A stretch of DNA of 64,000 nucleotides from Marivita hallyeonensis (GTDB lineage Bacteria; Pseudomonadota; Alphaproteobacteria; Rhodobacterales; Rhodobacteraceae), in NCBI RefSeq assembly GCF_900129875.1, contig NZ_FQXC01000001.1, forward strand, positions 992,001-1,056,000, read 5' to 3'. The notes under the pieces are model-generated. The model was not told the origin of the DNA. It was given only the letters and a program-made list of their open reading frames with translations, and did no database searches. Positions 32,633 through 41,662 of the stretch are shown one piece after another. A program made the position numbers and the translations under genes. The first letter of the stretch is position 1, and each line of letters starts with the position of its first letter.

Positions 32633-33532
32633 CTAGTCCAGTTCGAAGTCAGCGCGGATTCGGGTCAGCCGCTGTGCGTCTGAAATGTGGTATTTCTGAA
32701 CAAACCGGGTCTTGTAGCCGACGCGGCCGCGCCGGGCCCCGAAGTTTTCACCGTGATTGAGCATGTAGAGCACCGCCGGGTATGACAGCGGTGTGAGAGG
32801 CTGTCCGGCAAGCCGAGCAAGGTAGGGAAACATGCGATGTTCGTGCTGCGTCATCTCGGTGAGGAAGGCGGTTGAGGCTGGCTCACGCGGGTCGTGGAAG
32901 AGCGCGGCGCAACTGCCGCAGAGTTTCCAAAACGGTTTGCGCATCGGTGCGCTGAGGCTGCGTGTGTCCGCGAGCGCGATCTCTTGCGTGGAGACGTCCA
33001 TGACGAGACCGGACTGCACGAGGTACCCGCCCGAAGCTTGGCGTGTCAGCATCTCGTCCACGGTATCAGGGTGAAGAAGATCGTCGGCGTCGAAGGACAT
33101 GACGTAGCCGGGTGTTTCCGTCAGGTCGGGCAGCGCCTCGTTCAGCAGCCGCAGCTTCCGCCATTTGTCATTCCCCGCAGCCGGGTCGGTGAAGGGCAGG
33201 TAGGAGATGCGGGGGTCGTCGGGCAGGTTCGGACGCTCCTGACAACAGATCGCAACGGTCCAGTTGGGATTGGTCTGGCGTTGGAAGGTCCCGAGCGTGG
33301 CGGTCAGGCGATGTGTGACCGCGTCCCAGTCTGAGACATGGTGCGGACCGACAAGGGGGATCAGAAAGGTCAGATGATCCGCGTGGCTCTTTTCAAGGGA
33401 TTTGGCGCGCAGGGTGAGAGCGGCGTTCTCTGACGCGGCCATGCCCGGCGTTGGGGCAATCTGGCCCAGCCATTCGGCGCGCAGCAGGTGCCAGGCGCGG
33501 GTGAGTTTCGGAACGGCGGGAACCTGTGCCAT
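32633..33532 (-). CDS. Glycosyltransferase (putative rhamnosyltransferase type)
   Basis: 299 residues. A GT-A fold is suggested by LIPLVGPHHVSDW, TLGTFQRQTNPNWTVAICCQ and the acidic metal-binding motif FDADDLLHPD near residue 156, resembling the putative rhamnosyltransferase family of roseobacters. No membrane helix, so likely cytoplasmic. Acceptor (polysaccharide or LPS) unknown. Last of four closely packed minus-strand genes (ccdA, ccdB, DUF2244, this), with 11 bases to the previous gene. Confidence 0.75.
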   Translation of the reverse strand: MAQVPAVPKLTRAWHLLRAEWLGQIAPTPGMAASENAALTLRAKSLEKSHADHLTFLIPLVGPHHVSDWDAVTHRLTATLGTFQRQTNPNWTVAICCQERPNLPDDPRISYLPFTDPAAGNDKWRKLRLLNEALPDLTETPGYVMSFDADDLLHPDTVDEMLTRQASGGYLVQSGLVMDVSTQEIALADTRSLSAPMRKPFWKLCGSCAALFHDPREPASTAFLTEMTQHEHRMFPYLARLAGQPLTPLSYPAVLYMLNHGENFGARRGRVGYKTRFVQKYHISDAQRLTRIRADFELD

Positions 33533-33543
33533 GGGGCCTCGGA

Positions 33544-34035
33544 TCAGGGATGTGCGATGCGCGCGACTTTGTCCTTGAGTTCCGCGTACAACACCTTGCG
33601 TTCGTCTTCGCTGAGAAACGCGCCGATCTCAACCTCTCTTCCCGCGCCGGACAGGGTCACGTAGTGCGGCACGGGGCCACCCTTTTCGTGCAGGTTGACC
33701 TGTGTCCAGTAGGGATTGCAGCGCCATTCCTGTGCGCTGCCCTTCGGGTTCTGGCGCGACAGGTGCAGGTCGTCCGGCGTGAGTGTCAGCACTTCGAGGA
33801 TTTGCAGGTCCCGTTCGTTGCGCCTGAGCGCGTACCACATCGCACCGAGCGCGAGCAGGAGGAAGGGCAGGATACCCCAGAGCAGCACGGTGCCGATCAG
33901 GCCGTAGAGCGGGATCGTCGACAAGGTGAAAATGCCAAGGATCGTCGCCGCAAATCCGTGCGCCGGTAGCGACTGGTGCGGCCAGAGGCGCAATTCGGCA
34001 GTGTTGGTGTGGGTTTCCGTCCAGGTATAGGGCAT
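33544..34035 (-). CDS. DUF2244 family membrane protein
   Basis: 163 residues with two central membrane helices (about residues 28-70) between a short N-terminus and a cytoplasmic C-terminal domain rich in strands (QILEVLTLTPDDLHL, HYVTLSGAGREVEIGAFL). Matches the DUF2244 layout. This family is often found near cytochrome oxidase genes, as here with ctaD nearby, but its role is unknown. 9 bases after ccdB. Confidence 0.85.
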   Translation of the reverse strand: MPYTWTETHTNTAELRLWPHQSLPAHGFAATILGIFTLSTIPLYGLIGTVLLWGILPFLLLALGAMWYALRRNERDLQILEVLTLTPDDLHLSRQNPKGSAQEWRCNPYWTQVNLHEKGGPVPHYVTLSGAGREVEIGAFLSEDERKVLYAELKDKVARIAHP

Positions 34036-34044
34036 CGTGCGCCT

Positions 34045-34344
34045 TCAGTAATCGGTGAGCAGCAGATCGGTGGCGCGGATGATCTCGTCGCGCTGGTGGG
34101 CGGCAGAGCCGATATAGGTTCCGAGTTCCTGTCTGGTCAATGTCGCCATCTGCGTCATCTGTACACGCAGCGAGATGTCCCCGAGGGCCAGTTTCGGTGA
34201 AAGGTTCTTCAAGGGTGGATCGGGCCAGTCGTCCGGCACCAGTCTTGCAACAACGCGCGTGGCGAGACTGTCAAACGTATCGCTTTGCAGCACGAGGACA
34301 TAGGTGTCATTGGTTGTTCGATAGACATCGAATTGGCGCGCCAT
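34045..34344 (-). CDS. ccdB: CcdB family toxin
   Basis: 99 residues. Starts MARQFDVYRTTND and keeps the CcdB beta-barrel pattern (VLQSDTFDSLATRVVARLVP, LALGDISLRVQMTQMATLTRQELG). Classic CcdB poisons DNA gyrase. The E. coli protein ends in Trp-Gly-Ile, important for gyrase contact, whereas this one ends LLLTDY, so gyrase as target is not assured. Three bases downstream of ccdA, forming a toxin-antitoxin pair. Confidence 0.85.
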   Translation of the reverse strand: MARQFDVYRTTNDTYVLVLQSDTFDSLATRVVARLVPDDWPDPPLKNLSPKLALGDISLRVQMTQMATLTRQELGTYIGSAAHQRDEIIRATDLLLTDY

Positions 34345-34347
34345 GCT

Positions 34348-34569
34348 TCACCATTTCCGGTAAGCATCAAGCGGGAGGCCTTCTGCCTCGACACGCTTGT
34401 TGTAAGCTTGGATCGCATCCTTGTTTTCCTCTTTCCAGCGTTCGGCTTCGGCCTTCCGCACGTCTTGCTCAATCCCAGCTTCGGCGGCGCGGGAGAGGTT
34501 CACGCCGACGCGCTTGGCGCGGGCGATGAGGTCTGCGTCGAGGCTGATGCTGGTGGATTTGCGGGGCAT
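34348..34569 (-). CDS. ccdA: CcdA family antitoxin
   Basis: 73 residues. N-terminal ribbon-helix-helix DNA-binding part (STSISLDADLIARAKRVGVNLSRAAEAGIEQDV) and C-terminal toxin-binding tail (RWKEENKDAIQAYNKRVEAEGLPLDAYRKW), both characteristic of CcdA. AAGGAG ribosome site 8 bases upstream. CTACC (34595-34599) and GGTAG (34622-34626) form a spaced inverted repeat upstream that may be the autoregulatory operator. Confidence 0.9.
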   Translation of the reverse strand: MPRKSTSISLDADLIARAKRVGVNLSRAAEAGIEQDVRKAEAERWKEENKDAIQAYNKRVEAEGLPLDAYRKW

Positions 34570-34638
34570 GGGCGCGTCTCCTTTGTGAATTAATCTACCG
34601 GAAAACGTACCCGATCTCAATGGTAGGTTCGTTAACAG

Positions 34639-34666
34639 AAAAGGCCCCGGCGGTGCGGGGCCTTTT
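34639..34666. terminator. Bidirectional intrinsic terminator after ctaD
   Basis: AAAAGGCCCCG / CGGGGCCTTTT form an 11-base stem with loop GCGGTG; T runs exist in both directions. On the minus strand it ends the ctaD transcript before ccdA. Confidence 0.88.
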
Positions 34667-34691
34667 GCTTTGGTTCGGATCAGACGTACGC

Positions 34692-36365
34692 CTAGTGCGC
34701 GTGCTGCTTGTCCCAGTCTTCCCGCTTCGGAAGCTGCTCGAACGTGTGTTCGGGCGGCGGGGAGGGCAGGGTCCATTCCAGCGTATCCGCGTATTCGTTC
34801 CACGGGTTCTTCGCGGTCTCGACCCGGCCTGCGCGCAGGCTGTAAACGATCACGCCGATGAAGAAGAGGAACGAGGCGAAGGACAGGAATGCGCCCCAGC
34901 TGGAAATGTAGTTCCAGTAAGCGAATGCCTCGGGATAGTCGATGTAGCGGCGCGGCATGCCCTGACGGCCCAGGAAGTGCTGGGGGAAGAAGGTCAGGTT
35001 GGCCCCGATGAAGAAGGTCCAGAAGTGCAGCTTGCCTGCCCATTCCGGGTACATGCGACCGGTCATCTTGGGGAAGTAGAAGTAGATCCCCGCGAAGATG
35101 CCGAACACGGCGCCAAGGCTCATCACGTAGTGGAAGTGCGCCACGACGTAGTAGGTGTCGTGATAGGCACGGTCCACGGCAGCCTGAGACAGAACGATGC
35201 CTGTCACACCACCCACGGTGAAGAGGAACAGGAAGCCGAACGCCCAGAGCATCGGGGTTTTGAACTCGATGGAGCCGCCCCACATGGTGGCGATCCAGGA
35301 GAAGATCTTCACCCCTGTCGGCACCGCGATGACCATCGTCGCCAGCATGAAGTAGGACTGCTGGGTCAGCGACATGCCAACGGTGTACATGTGGTGCGCC
35401 CACACGACGAAGCCCAGAGCGCCAATCGCGATGATCGCCCAAACCATCGGCAGGTAGCCGAAGACGGGCTTGCGGCTGAACGTGGCGACCACGTGGCTGA
35501 TGATGCCGAAGGCCGGCAGGATCACGATGTACACTTCCGGGTGGCCGAAGAACCACAGGATGTGCTGGTACAGAACCGGGTCACCGCCGCCTGCAGGATC
35601 GAAGAATGTGGTGCCGAAGTTCCGGTCGGTCAGGAGCATGGTGATCGCGCCCGCAAGAACTGGCAGGGCCAGAAGGATCAACCAGGCAGTGACGAAGATC
35701 GACCACGCGAACAGCGGCACCTTGAAGAGCGTCATGCCCGGTGCGCGCATGTTCAGGAAGGTGGTGATCACGTTGATCGCACCGAGGATGGAGGACGCAC
35801 CCGATACGTGGACCGCGAAGATCGCGAGGTCCATCGACATACCGCCTTCGGTCGTCGAGAGCGGTGGGTAGAGCACCCAGCCCACGCCCGAGCCAAGCTG
35901 ACCGTTACCGCCCGGCGCGAAGACCGAACAGACCGCAAGCGTCGTACCGGCGACGAAGAGCCAGAAAGACAGGTTGTTGAGACGCGGGAACGCCATGTCC
36001 GGCGCGCCGATCTGCAACGGCATGAAATAGTTGCCGAAGCCGCCGAAGAGCGCCGGAATCACCACGAAGAACATCATCAGGATGCCGTGTCCGGTGATCA
36101 AAACGTTCCAAAGGTGCCCGTTGGGGGTACATTCACCGACCGCCGCTGCGGTCATGCGTGCGCCCTCCATACACATGTACTGAACCCCGGGGTTCATTAG
36201 TTCCATGCGCATGTAGACGGTGAAAGCCACCGAGATGAAGCCCGCGATACCGGCGGCGATCAGGTAGAGAATCCCGATATCCTTGTGGTTCGTGGACATG
36301 AACCACCGGGTGAAAAAGCCCCGTGTGTCCTCATGCTCGTGGCCGTGAATGGCGGCGTCTGCCAT
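34692..36365 (-). CDS. ctaD: Cytochrome c oxidase subunit I (aa3 type)
   Basis: 557 residues with 12 membrane helices. Catalytic core of cytochrome aa3 oxidase, reducing O2 and pumping protons. Ligand histidines are visible in GHGILMMFF (low-spin haem), [14 protein letters not shown] (CuB His and the cross-linked Tyr), HHMYTVG and [12 protein letters not shown]. The start at 36365 follows an AGGAGG site and gives [12 protein letters not shown]; a GTG further upstream is unlikely. It is separate from other cta genes, as in Rhodobacter, and has an FNR-like box upstream. Confidence 0.97.
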   Translation of the reverse strand: MADAAIHGHEHEDTRGFFTRWFMSTNHKDIGILYLIAAGIAGFISVAFTVYMRMELMNPGVQYMCMEGARMTAAAVGECTPNGHLWNVLITGHGILMMFFVVIPALFGGFGNYFMPLQIGAPDMAFPRLNNLSFWLFVAGTTLAVCSVFAPGGNGQLGSGVGWVLYPPLSTTEGGMSMDLAIFAVHVSGASSILGAINVITTFLNMRAPGMTLFKVPLFAWSIFVTAWLILLALPVLAGAITMLLTDRNFGTTFFDPAGGGDPVLYQHILWFFGHPEVYIVILPAFGIISHVVATFSRKPVFGYLPMVWAIIAIGALGFVVWAHHMYTVGMSLTQQSYFMLATMVIAVPTGVKIFSWIATMWGGSIEFKTPMLWAFGFLFLFTVGGVTGIVLSQAAVDRAYHDTYYVVAHFHYVMSLGAVFGIFAGIYFYFPKMTGRMYPEWAGKLHFWTFFIGANLTFFPQHFLGRQGMPRRYIDYPEAFAYWNYISSWGAFLSFASFLFFIGVIVYSLRAGRVETAKNPWNEYADTLEWTLPSPPPEHTFEQLPKREDWDKQHAH

Positions 36366-36401
36366 ATCTGCCTCCTGCTGGTTCCCAATAAAAAGGCGCA
36401 A

Positions 36402-36890
36402 GGAATCCCGAGCGCCATTTTTGTCATCCCTCTTTTAGAATGTGTCGAAGGTGTCAGCAACGGACGTATTTGACGCAGATCAATCCTTATTGTCGCATGC
36501 GCGCGTGCTGTGGATTCCTGCACTCTTCGCCCGTTTTCAAGAGAAAACAATGGGTTGTTACCCACTCTTCCATTGATGCGTTGTTGCGCTCCGGTAGGCT
36601 GCGCTGACGAGGTCAGAGCACGGTGGGGGCTCACCGGTGGAGGTGTTGGACGGACGTGACGCGGAGCATCGCACCTCGTCGCTGCCGGGCATCGGAGAAG
36701 CGCGTCTAAGCGTTGAGCCGGCCTTTGCTGGAAGACCGGCTGACAAGAGGTGCTGCGCTACGCGCTTGGTGCCAATGACCGATGCGCCTGTCGGCAGACG
36801 CCATGCGGATTTGGCGGCGCCTCCCTTGAAGAGCGCCCTCTCGATCCCATCTGAATTTGAGACGCACCTTTTCATGAACCGGACCCGCCC
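36402..36890. other. Intergenic region between ctaD and the pentapeptide gene
   Basis: About 490 bases without a credible gene; open frames on both strands lack ribosome sites and family features. It holds the FNR-like box listed separately and presumably the divergent promoters. Nothing else recognised. Confidence 0.6.
36470..36483. promoter_or_regulatory. FNR-like box upstream of ctaD
   Basis: TTGAC-GCAG-ATCAA matches the FNR/FnrL consensus TTGAT-N4-ATCAA with one mismatch. It lies 105 bases upstream of the ctaD start. In Rhodobacter relatives oxygen-dependent control of terminal oxidases by FnrL is established; action at this site is inferred. Confidence 0.5.
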
Positions 36891-37325
36891 ATGTACGCCA
36901 TTCCTCTTGTCGCCACGCTGCTCTTGGCGGCACAAAACGCGTCTGCGGATCCGAATGCTGAAATCCGTATGCTCGGAAATTGCGCGGATTGCGCGATCAC
37001 CGGCGAAGACTATTCGGACCGCCCGCTCATGGGCCTTGACCTGAGCAATGCAGATGTGAGTGATGTCGACTTTTCCAATACGTCGATGTCGGTGGCCGTG
37101 CTGGATGGCGCGCGGCTGAACGGTGTGAACTTTGATGGTGCGGACCTGCGCGGGGCCACTTTCGTGAATGCGCGCCTGTCGAACGTGTCCTTTGCTGGTG
37201 CGGACTTGACCGGAGCGGTGTTCGAAGGGGCGGTTCTGGTCGACAGCGATCTGAGCGCGGCGCGCTTGTGCAAGACCCAGCTGCCTGACGACGCCATGGC
37301 AAATGACGGCTGTGGAGAGAATTGA
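36891..37325 (+). CDS. Exported pentapeptide repeat protein
   Basis: 144 residues with a short signal peptide (MYAIPLVATLLLAAQNASA). Residues about 40-125 are A(D/N)LxX-type pentapeptide repeats (LDLSNADVSDVDFSNTSMS, GADLRGATFVNARLSNVSFAGADLTGAVF), predicting a right-handed quadrilateral beta helix. Four Cys (NCADC and two near the end) could form disulfides in the periplasm. Function unknown. Ends 20 bases from the convergent lipB stop. Confidence 0.8.
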   Translation: MYAIPLVATLLLAAQNASADPNAEIRMLGNCADCAITGEDYSDRPLMGLDLSNADVSDVDFSNTSMSVAVLDGARLNGVNFDGADLRGATFVNARLSNVSFAGADLTGAVFEGAVLVDSDLSAARLCKTQLPDDAMANDGCGEN

Positions 37326-37345
37326 GGTCTGAGCCCGCCGACGGT

Positions 37346-38017
37346 TCAGCCCGGCGTTTCTGCAGTGCGCGATGTGACGCAAGCCTCGAAATTGCGCTGC
37401 AGGGCAACGTCCACATCATCCATGGTGACCGGCAGGCCGAGATCGACAAGTGACGTCACACCGTAGTCGGTGATGCCACAAGGCACGATGCCGTCGAAAT
37501 GGCTGAGGTCCGGCTCAACATTGATCGAGATGCCGTGGAAGCTGACCCAGCGGCGCATGCGGATGCCGATCGCTGCGATCTTGTCTTCGGCCATGCGCCC
37601 GTCGGCGAGCTTTGGTTTGTCGGGACGATCGATCCAGACACCGACACGTCCTTCGCGGATATGTCCGGTCAGACCGAACTCGCCCAGCGTCGCAATCACC
37701 CAGCGTTCGAGGTCCTGTACGAACCGACGCACGTCGCGGCCGCGCTCCCGCACGTTGAGCATGGTGTAGATCACGCGCTGCCCGGGACCGTGATAGGTGT
37801 ACTGCCCGCCACGCCGGGTGGGGTGGACAGGGAAGCGGTCGGGATCCCTGAGGTCGGTCGCCTCGGCACTGGTGCCGGCGGTGTAGAGCGGCGGATGCTC
37901 CAGCAGCCAGATCAGCTCGTCCGCTTCGCCACGCGCAATGGCGTCGGCGCGTGCCTCCATGTCGGCCACCGCCTTTTCATATCCGGTCAGACCCTCGGTG
38001 ATGATCCATTGTACCAT
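37346..38017 (-). CDS. lipB: Octanoyltransferase LipB
   Basis: 223 residues. Moves octanoyl from acyl-ACP to lipoyl domains of 2-oxoacid dehydrogenases. Family motifs: [41 protein letters not shown] (catalytic Lys region) and GIVPCGI (catalytic Cys). Full length. Its first 61 codons and the upstream bases are duplicated 2.2 kb away (40040-40266); the insertion between the repeats now separates lipB from the LytTR gene that once lay directly upstream. Confidence 0.96.
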   Translation of the reverse strand: MVQWIITEGLTGYEKAVADMEARADAIARGEADELIWLLEHPPLYTAGTSAEATDLRDPDRFPVHPTRRGGQYTYHGPGQRVIYTMLNVRERGRDVRRFVQDLERWVIATLGEFGLTGHIREGRVGVWIDRPDKPKLADGRMAEDKIAAIGIRMRRWVSFHGISINVEPDLSHFDGIVPCGITDYGVTSLVDLGLPVTMDDVDVALQRNFEACVTSRTAETPG

Positions 38018-38060
38018 GCGGCGTTCAGGGCAGCAGCCCGGCCTCTTTCAGCTTGGGGAG
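37834..38060. repeat. 227-bp direct repeat, copy 1 (inside lipB and beyond)
   Basis: Near-identical to 40040-40266 (about six substitutions in 227 bases, no gaps). Copy 1 holds the lipB start region plus 43 bases that encode, on the minus strand, the last residues of the LytTR protein ([10 protein letters not shown] and stop). The two copies flank a 1979-base insertion. Confidence 0.95.
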
Positions 38061-38261
38061 AGATCAGGGTTTCGCACTTTTGTCTGTAGCTTTCCATAGC
38101 AAGGTGCCTTTAACCGATTTGATGTCCATATTGGTCTTCCAACTTCAAGTGTGGATAACACACGCGACGCGTGAATCATCGGTTGACAAGTCGGTGATCA
38201 GTTTCAGAGAGTGGACAGGCGTGCTTGACCGCGCTTTTGCGCAAGATTTGAAAGGTTGCCG

Positions 38262-39959
38262 ATGTTTACTAAGATCTCAATCCGAATTGTTCTGGCTTGT
38301 AGTGTCGCTCTATCTCCTGCCGTGGCAGCTGCTAATGATGCATTGATCGGCGGTATTGTCGGCGGGATTATCGGTGGAGCGATTTCCAACCAACCGAAGC
38401 GACAAACCACAACAAAGCGAGTATATAAACCGGCGCCTGTTAAAAGGACGGTCAATACCGCGCAACGAGAAGCTAATCGACAGACGCAAGAAGCACTGAA
38501 TTACTTCGGGTTCAACGCGGGAGCACCTGACGGAGTGATGGGGCGGAACTCCCGAGCGGCAGTTACAGCCTACCAAGTTCATCTTGGGTATCCGGCGACC
38601 GGCCAAGTCACTCAATTTGAGAGAGATTTTCTGATTTCTTCATATTACAGAGCTCAATCCGGTGGCGCAACTACTGCGCAACTCATCGCGCAACACCCGC
38701 AAGGCGTAAGAGGGCTACTGCTTACCTACCGTGACGAAAAACTTAACGGTGGTGCGGGCTCTTCCGCAATTGCAGGGCATTATGGTATGCCGCCGGTTGT
38801 TGCCGCTGCGGTCAATGAAATTGCAAAAAGTTCTGATCCATCCGCCGAACAACTGATCCAACGCAGTGGGTTTGTACAATTAGCCGACATAAACGGAGAT
38901 GGACAAACGGATTATATTTTGGATACCTCCGTTACCGGATCTGCTTTTTGGTGTAATGCACAAGCCTGCGCTGTGCGTGTGTTTGCCTCTACCCCCGACG
39001 GATATGAACGAAACGATTTTCAGGCGTTCAATGTTTCTCCGGCGATGTTTTCTTGCACACGTGGAACGTGTTCCAAGACCAATGACGGTTCTCAATTAGC
39101 TACCGCGCAATTGATTCCACAGCAGCCAGCTCCCGTTCCTACTCTGCCGAACACTCAAATGGCATCCATTCAGGCACCAGCCGGCGTTGCCACACCAGTT
39201 CCCTCTGCTCAGCCCGTCGTCAATGGTTCGACAACTGTCGTGAATTCGGCGCCAACCATTCCGAACTTTTTCGGTGGCTCAGAAGGGACTGCCCAATCGC
39301 TCACTTCCTACTGTGCCAAGGTAAACCTGATGACGAGCGCCAATGGTGGGTTCGTGACAGAAGCATCCTTCTCCGATCCGTCCTTCACGTTGGCGGAACA
39401 GATGTGCCTCACGCGAACTGCGGTCATGGCAGAGGGTGACGATCTAATCGCAAAAGTGAGCAATGTGACACCAGAGCAAGTCACGCAGCAATGCCGGTCC
39501 TTTGGGCCTCTGCTGAAGGAGCATGTTTCCGCTGTTTCGCTGAAATCGCGAGCCGATGCGATCGCTGGCGTTTCATCATTCGTACTGTCCAGTGGAATGT
39601 CGCCTCAACAACTAACGGCTACCGCCAAGATCTGCCTGTCTGTTGGTTATCGAGTCGACGACATGGATGTCGCGATAGGTTCGGCGTTGTTACTGGCTGC
39701 CTTGGGGGATCACGCGTATGGCGAGCTCGCTGGACATCACCTAAGTCAAGGCATTGGGGCGACGAAGCGCACTGATCTAGCTGCCGAATGGTATACGGCA
39801 ACACTCACAGCATTGGCGGACGGAGCTAATCCCGTATTCGTGCCAAATCAGGGAGAGCGCCTCGCTCTACTGCAATTGGCGACGTCCAGCTTGACAGGCG
39901 GAGCTACGGTATCGGAACCAGTCCAAATGCAAATCCCGCAACTAATTGTGGATCAATAA
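38262..39959 (+). CDS. Exported peptidoglycan-binding-domain protein
   Basis: 565 residues. Signal peptide (about residues 1-24, ending VAAAN), then a glycine-zipper segment (LIGGIVGGIIGGAISN), a basic linker, and a peptidoglycan-binding type 1 domain at about 65-110 (TQEALNYFGFNAGAPDGVMGRNSRAAVTAYQ). A central region with four Cys and a Pro/Ala/Gln-rich linker follow. The C-terminal 220 residues (after NFFGGSEG) are helical and match nothing I know. The gene is AT-richer than its flanks, with different codon use. ATG at 38262 after AAAGG; a TTG two codons earlier is possible. Probably periplasmic or outer-membrane associated. Confidence 0.75.
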   Translation: MFTKISIRIVLACSVALSPAVAAANDALIGGIVGGIIGGAISNQPKRQTTTKRVYKPAPVKRTVNTAQREANRQTQEALNYFGFNAGAPDGVMGRNSRAAVTAYQVHLGYPATGQVTQFERDFLISSYYRAQSGGATTAQLIAQHPQGVRGLLLTYRDEKLNGGAGSSAIAGHYGMPPVVAAAVNEIAKSSDPSAEQLIQRSGFVQLADINGDGQTDYILDTSVTGSAFWCNAQACAVRVFASTPDGYERNDFQAFNVSPAMFSCTRGTCSKTNDGSQLATAQLIPQQPAPVPTLPNTQMASIQAPAGVATPVPSAQPVVNGSTTVVNSAPTIPNFFGGSEGTAQSLTSYCAKVNLMTSANGGFVTEASFSDPSFTLAEQMCLTRTAVMAEGDDLIAKVSNVTPEQVTQQCRSFGPLLKEHVSAVSLKSRADAIAGVSSFVLSSGMSPQQLTATAKICLSVGYRVDDMDVAIGSALLLAALGDHAYGELAGHHLSQGIGATKRTDLAAEWYTATLTALADGANPVFVPNQGERLALLQLATSSLTGGATVSEPVQMQIPQLIVDQ

Positions 39960-39974
39960 AGCTGCGTATTCATA

Positions 39975-39995
39975 GCACCGTGGCAATCACGGTGC
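39975..39995. terminator. Hairpin after the inserted gene
   Basis: Perfect 8-base stem GCACCGTG / CACGGTGC around GCAAT, 16 bases after the stop. No T tract follows, so terminator activity is uncertain. Confidence 0.45.
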
Positions 39996-40039
39996 GCCGC
40001 ATAATGCCACATCGGTTTCGTCGATCGCTCAATCTGACG

Positions 40040-40223
40040 AGCGGTCGGGATCCCTGAGGTCGGTCGCCTCGGCACTGGTGCCGGCGGTGTAGAGCGGCGG
40101 ATGCTCCAGCAGCCAGATCAACTCATCCGCTTCGCCACGTGCAATGGCGTCAGCGCGTGCCTCCATGTCGGTCACCGCCTTTTCATATCCGGTCAGACCC
40201 TCGGTGATGATCCATTGTACCAT
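40040..40223 (-). pseudogene. lipB: 5' fragment of lipB
   Basis: Encodes the first 61 residues of LipB ([17 protein letters not shown] to DLRDPDR) with about one amino-acid change from the intact copy, then runs into unrelated insertion sequence and stops within four codons. It lacks the catalytic Lys and Cys, so it is not functional. It keeps the original position just after the LytTR gene. Confidence 0.93.
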
Positions 40224-40266
40224 GCGGCGTTCAGGGCAACAGCCCGGCCTCTTTCAGCTTGGGGAG
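40040..40266. repeat. 227-bp direct repeat, copy 2
   Basis: Second copy of 37834-38060. Here the LytTR gene end is intact and lipB is truncated, the mirror of copy 1. Confidence 0.95.
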
Positions 40267-41007
40267 GTTGGCGCGGCTGACGGGAATGTCGGGTCCGTGA
40301 GACATCGACAGAATGGCGCGGTCGCCCTGGCGGGTGACGGACGTCACCTGATCGTAGCTGACCCAATGCGAGCGATGCACCTGCGCGCCACGCAAAGGTT
40401 CGGTCTCGCGAATGGCATCTGACAGGCGCATGAGCAGCATGTCTTCCCCGTTTGTCGTTCTGACCCGGACATAGTGGTCTTCGACCGAAAGCGCCACTAT
40501 CGCGCCGCGCTTGTCGAGGGGCAGGCGGTCGAGAAGACGCGGCGGGTCGAGGTCGGCGGCCCTGACTGCGACGGGCTGCAAGTGTTGGTCGAACTGGTCG
40601 AGCACCGCCATGATGATGACGGAAATCGCGATGGTCGTCAGCGCGAAGGCAGGCCAGGTTGCGGTGGAAGGGACGATGCGGAAGACAAGCCAGTTGAGCC
40701 CGGCGATGAAGAGCGTCATGGCACAGCCGGTCAGGCAACCGGCCAGTATGACCCGAGACGCGCGCCGCGCGGGTGGGGCCTGTCCCTTCAGAAGCCGCGA
40801 CCCGAAAGCATAGCCCGTGACATATCCAACACCGGTGAGCGTCGTCCAATACGCCGCACGTTCGGGCAAGGACAGCAGGTCTTGCGTGCCGAACGGCCCG
40901 ACCAGCGCAAGAATCGCCGCGACGGATGCCAGCGCTGTCAGGGTCAGCGGATGAAAGACGTGCTGCCGCCATTCGCGCAGCGTGGAATGCGAAGGGTCGT
41001 TATTCAC
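40231..41007 (-). CDS. Membrane-anchored LytTR family transcriptional regulator
   Basis: 258 residues. Four membrane helices in the first 140 residues, then a LytTR DNA-binding domain (about 160-258: [56 protein letters not shown]). Membrane-bound LytTR proteins without a receiver domain probably sense a membrane or periplasmic cue directly. GTG start. Divergent from the DUF2306 gene with 93 bases between them, a common pairing suggesting that it controls that gene. Confidence 0.88.
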   Translation of the reverse strand: MNNDPSHSTLREWRQHVFHPLTLTALASVAAILALVGPFGTQDLLSLPERAAYWTTLTGVGYVTGYAFGSRLLKGQAPPARRASRVILAGCLTGCAMTLFIAGLNWLVFRIVPSTATWPAFALTTIAISVIIMAVLDQFDQHLQPVAVRAADLDPPRLLDRLPLDKRGAIVALSVEDHYVRVRTTNGEDMLLMRLSDAIRETEPLRGAQVHRSHWVSYDQVTSVTRQGDRAILSMSHGPDIPVSRANLPKLKEAGLLP

Positions 41008-41100
41008 GAAGTCCAGCCGTCATTGCCGCATCCTTTGTGGCCTTTGATGCAGGGGTATCGATGTGGTGCCGCATCGAGATCAAAACGACAAGAGGACGCC

Positions 41101-41592
41101 ATGACGCTTGTGCCCCTTTTCAACGGGTCGGTTGCCATCCAAATCCACGTGATCGCTGCCCTGATCGGAATGAGTGTCGGCGCTTTTGCGCTGTATCGCC
41201 CGCGACGTGACAGGGTGCACAAGGTGCTCGGGTATGTGTGGGTAATCGCGATGGCGGTTTTGGCGCTGAGCGCGTTTGCGATCCCCTCGACCCTTTCGCC
41301 TGTCGGGCTTGGACCTCTGCACGTGTTTGCGGTGATCACGCTCTTGTCGCTCTGGACCGGCGTACGCCATGCGATCCGCAGGGAGTTCGCGGCGCATGAG
41401 GCGGTGTTCCGCAGTCTTTATACCTACGGCCTGATCGTCGCGGGCCTGCTTACGGTGATGCCCGAGCGCACGCTCAACCGCGTGGTTTTTCCCGATGCGC
41501 CGCAGCTGGGTTGGCTGCCGGTCACAGTGTGTGTGCTATGGGTCTGCGTTCGGTTGGCGCGCCCTCGGAAGCACGACCGCCTCCAGGGGTAA
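41101..41592 (+). CDS. DUF2306 family membrane protein
   Basis: 163 residues with four hydrophobic segments and conserved His residues (IQIHVIAALIGMSVGAFALYR, VHKVLGYVWV, LHVFAVITLLSLWTGVRHAIRR, VFRSLYTYGLIVAGLLTV). Resembles DUF2306, predicted polytopic proteins sometimes likened to haem-binding membrane proteins. AGAGGA ribosome site. Probably controlled by the divergent LytTR regulator. Confidence 0.8.
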   Translation: MTLVPLFNGSVAIQIHVIAALIGMSVGAFALYRPRRDRVHKVLGYVWVIAMAVLALSAFAIPSTLSPVGLGPLHVFAVITLLSLWTGVRHAIRREFAAHEAVFRSLYTYGLIVAGLLTVMPERTLNRVVFPDAPQLGWLPVTVCVLWVCVRLARPRKHDRLQG

Positions 41593-41662
41593 CCGCGATC
41601 AAATTTGCGCTTGCCCCGGCTTTGGCGTTTCGCTAATGACCCGCCTACCAAGTCAAGACAGT

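Larger units (their letters stand above)
38061..40039. mobile_element. 1979-base AT-richer insertion between direct repeats
   Basis: DNA between the two repeat copies, clearly less GC-rich than both flanks, carrying a single gene (38262-39959). No transposase, integrase or terminal inverted repeat is seen, so it is not a standard insertion sequence. The repeats show that the ancestral order was LytTR gene-lipB with about 7 bases between them. The mechanism is inferred: duplication with recombination, or integration of a circle sharing the 227 bases. Confidence 0.7.

Noticed and set aside
38061-40039. Insertion sequence (IS element)
   Set aside because: There is no transposase gene and no terminal inverted repeats; the flanking 227-bp repeats are far longer than IS target duplications.
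40193-40972. Alternative minus-strand frame across the LytTR gene
   Set aside because: Arg/Ala/Pro-rich shadow frame; the overlapping frame encodes a clear LytTR domain.
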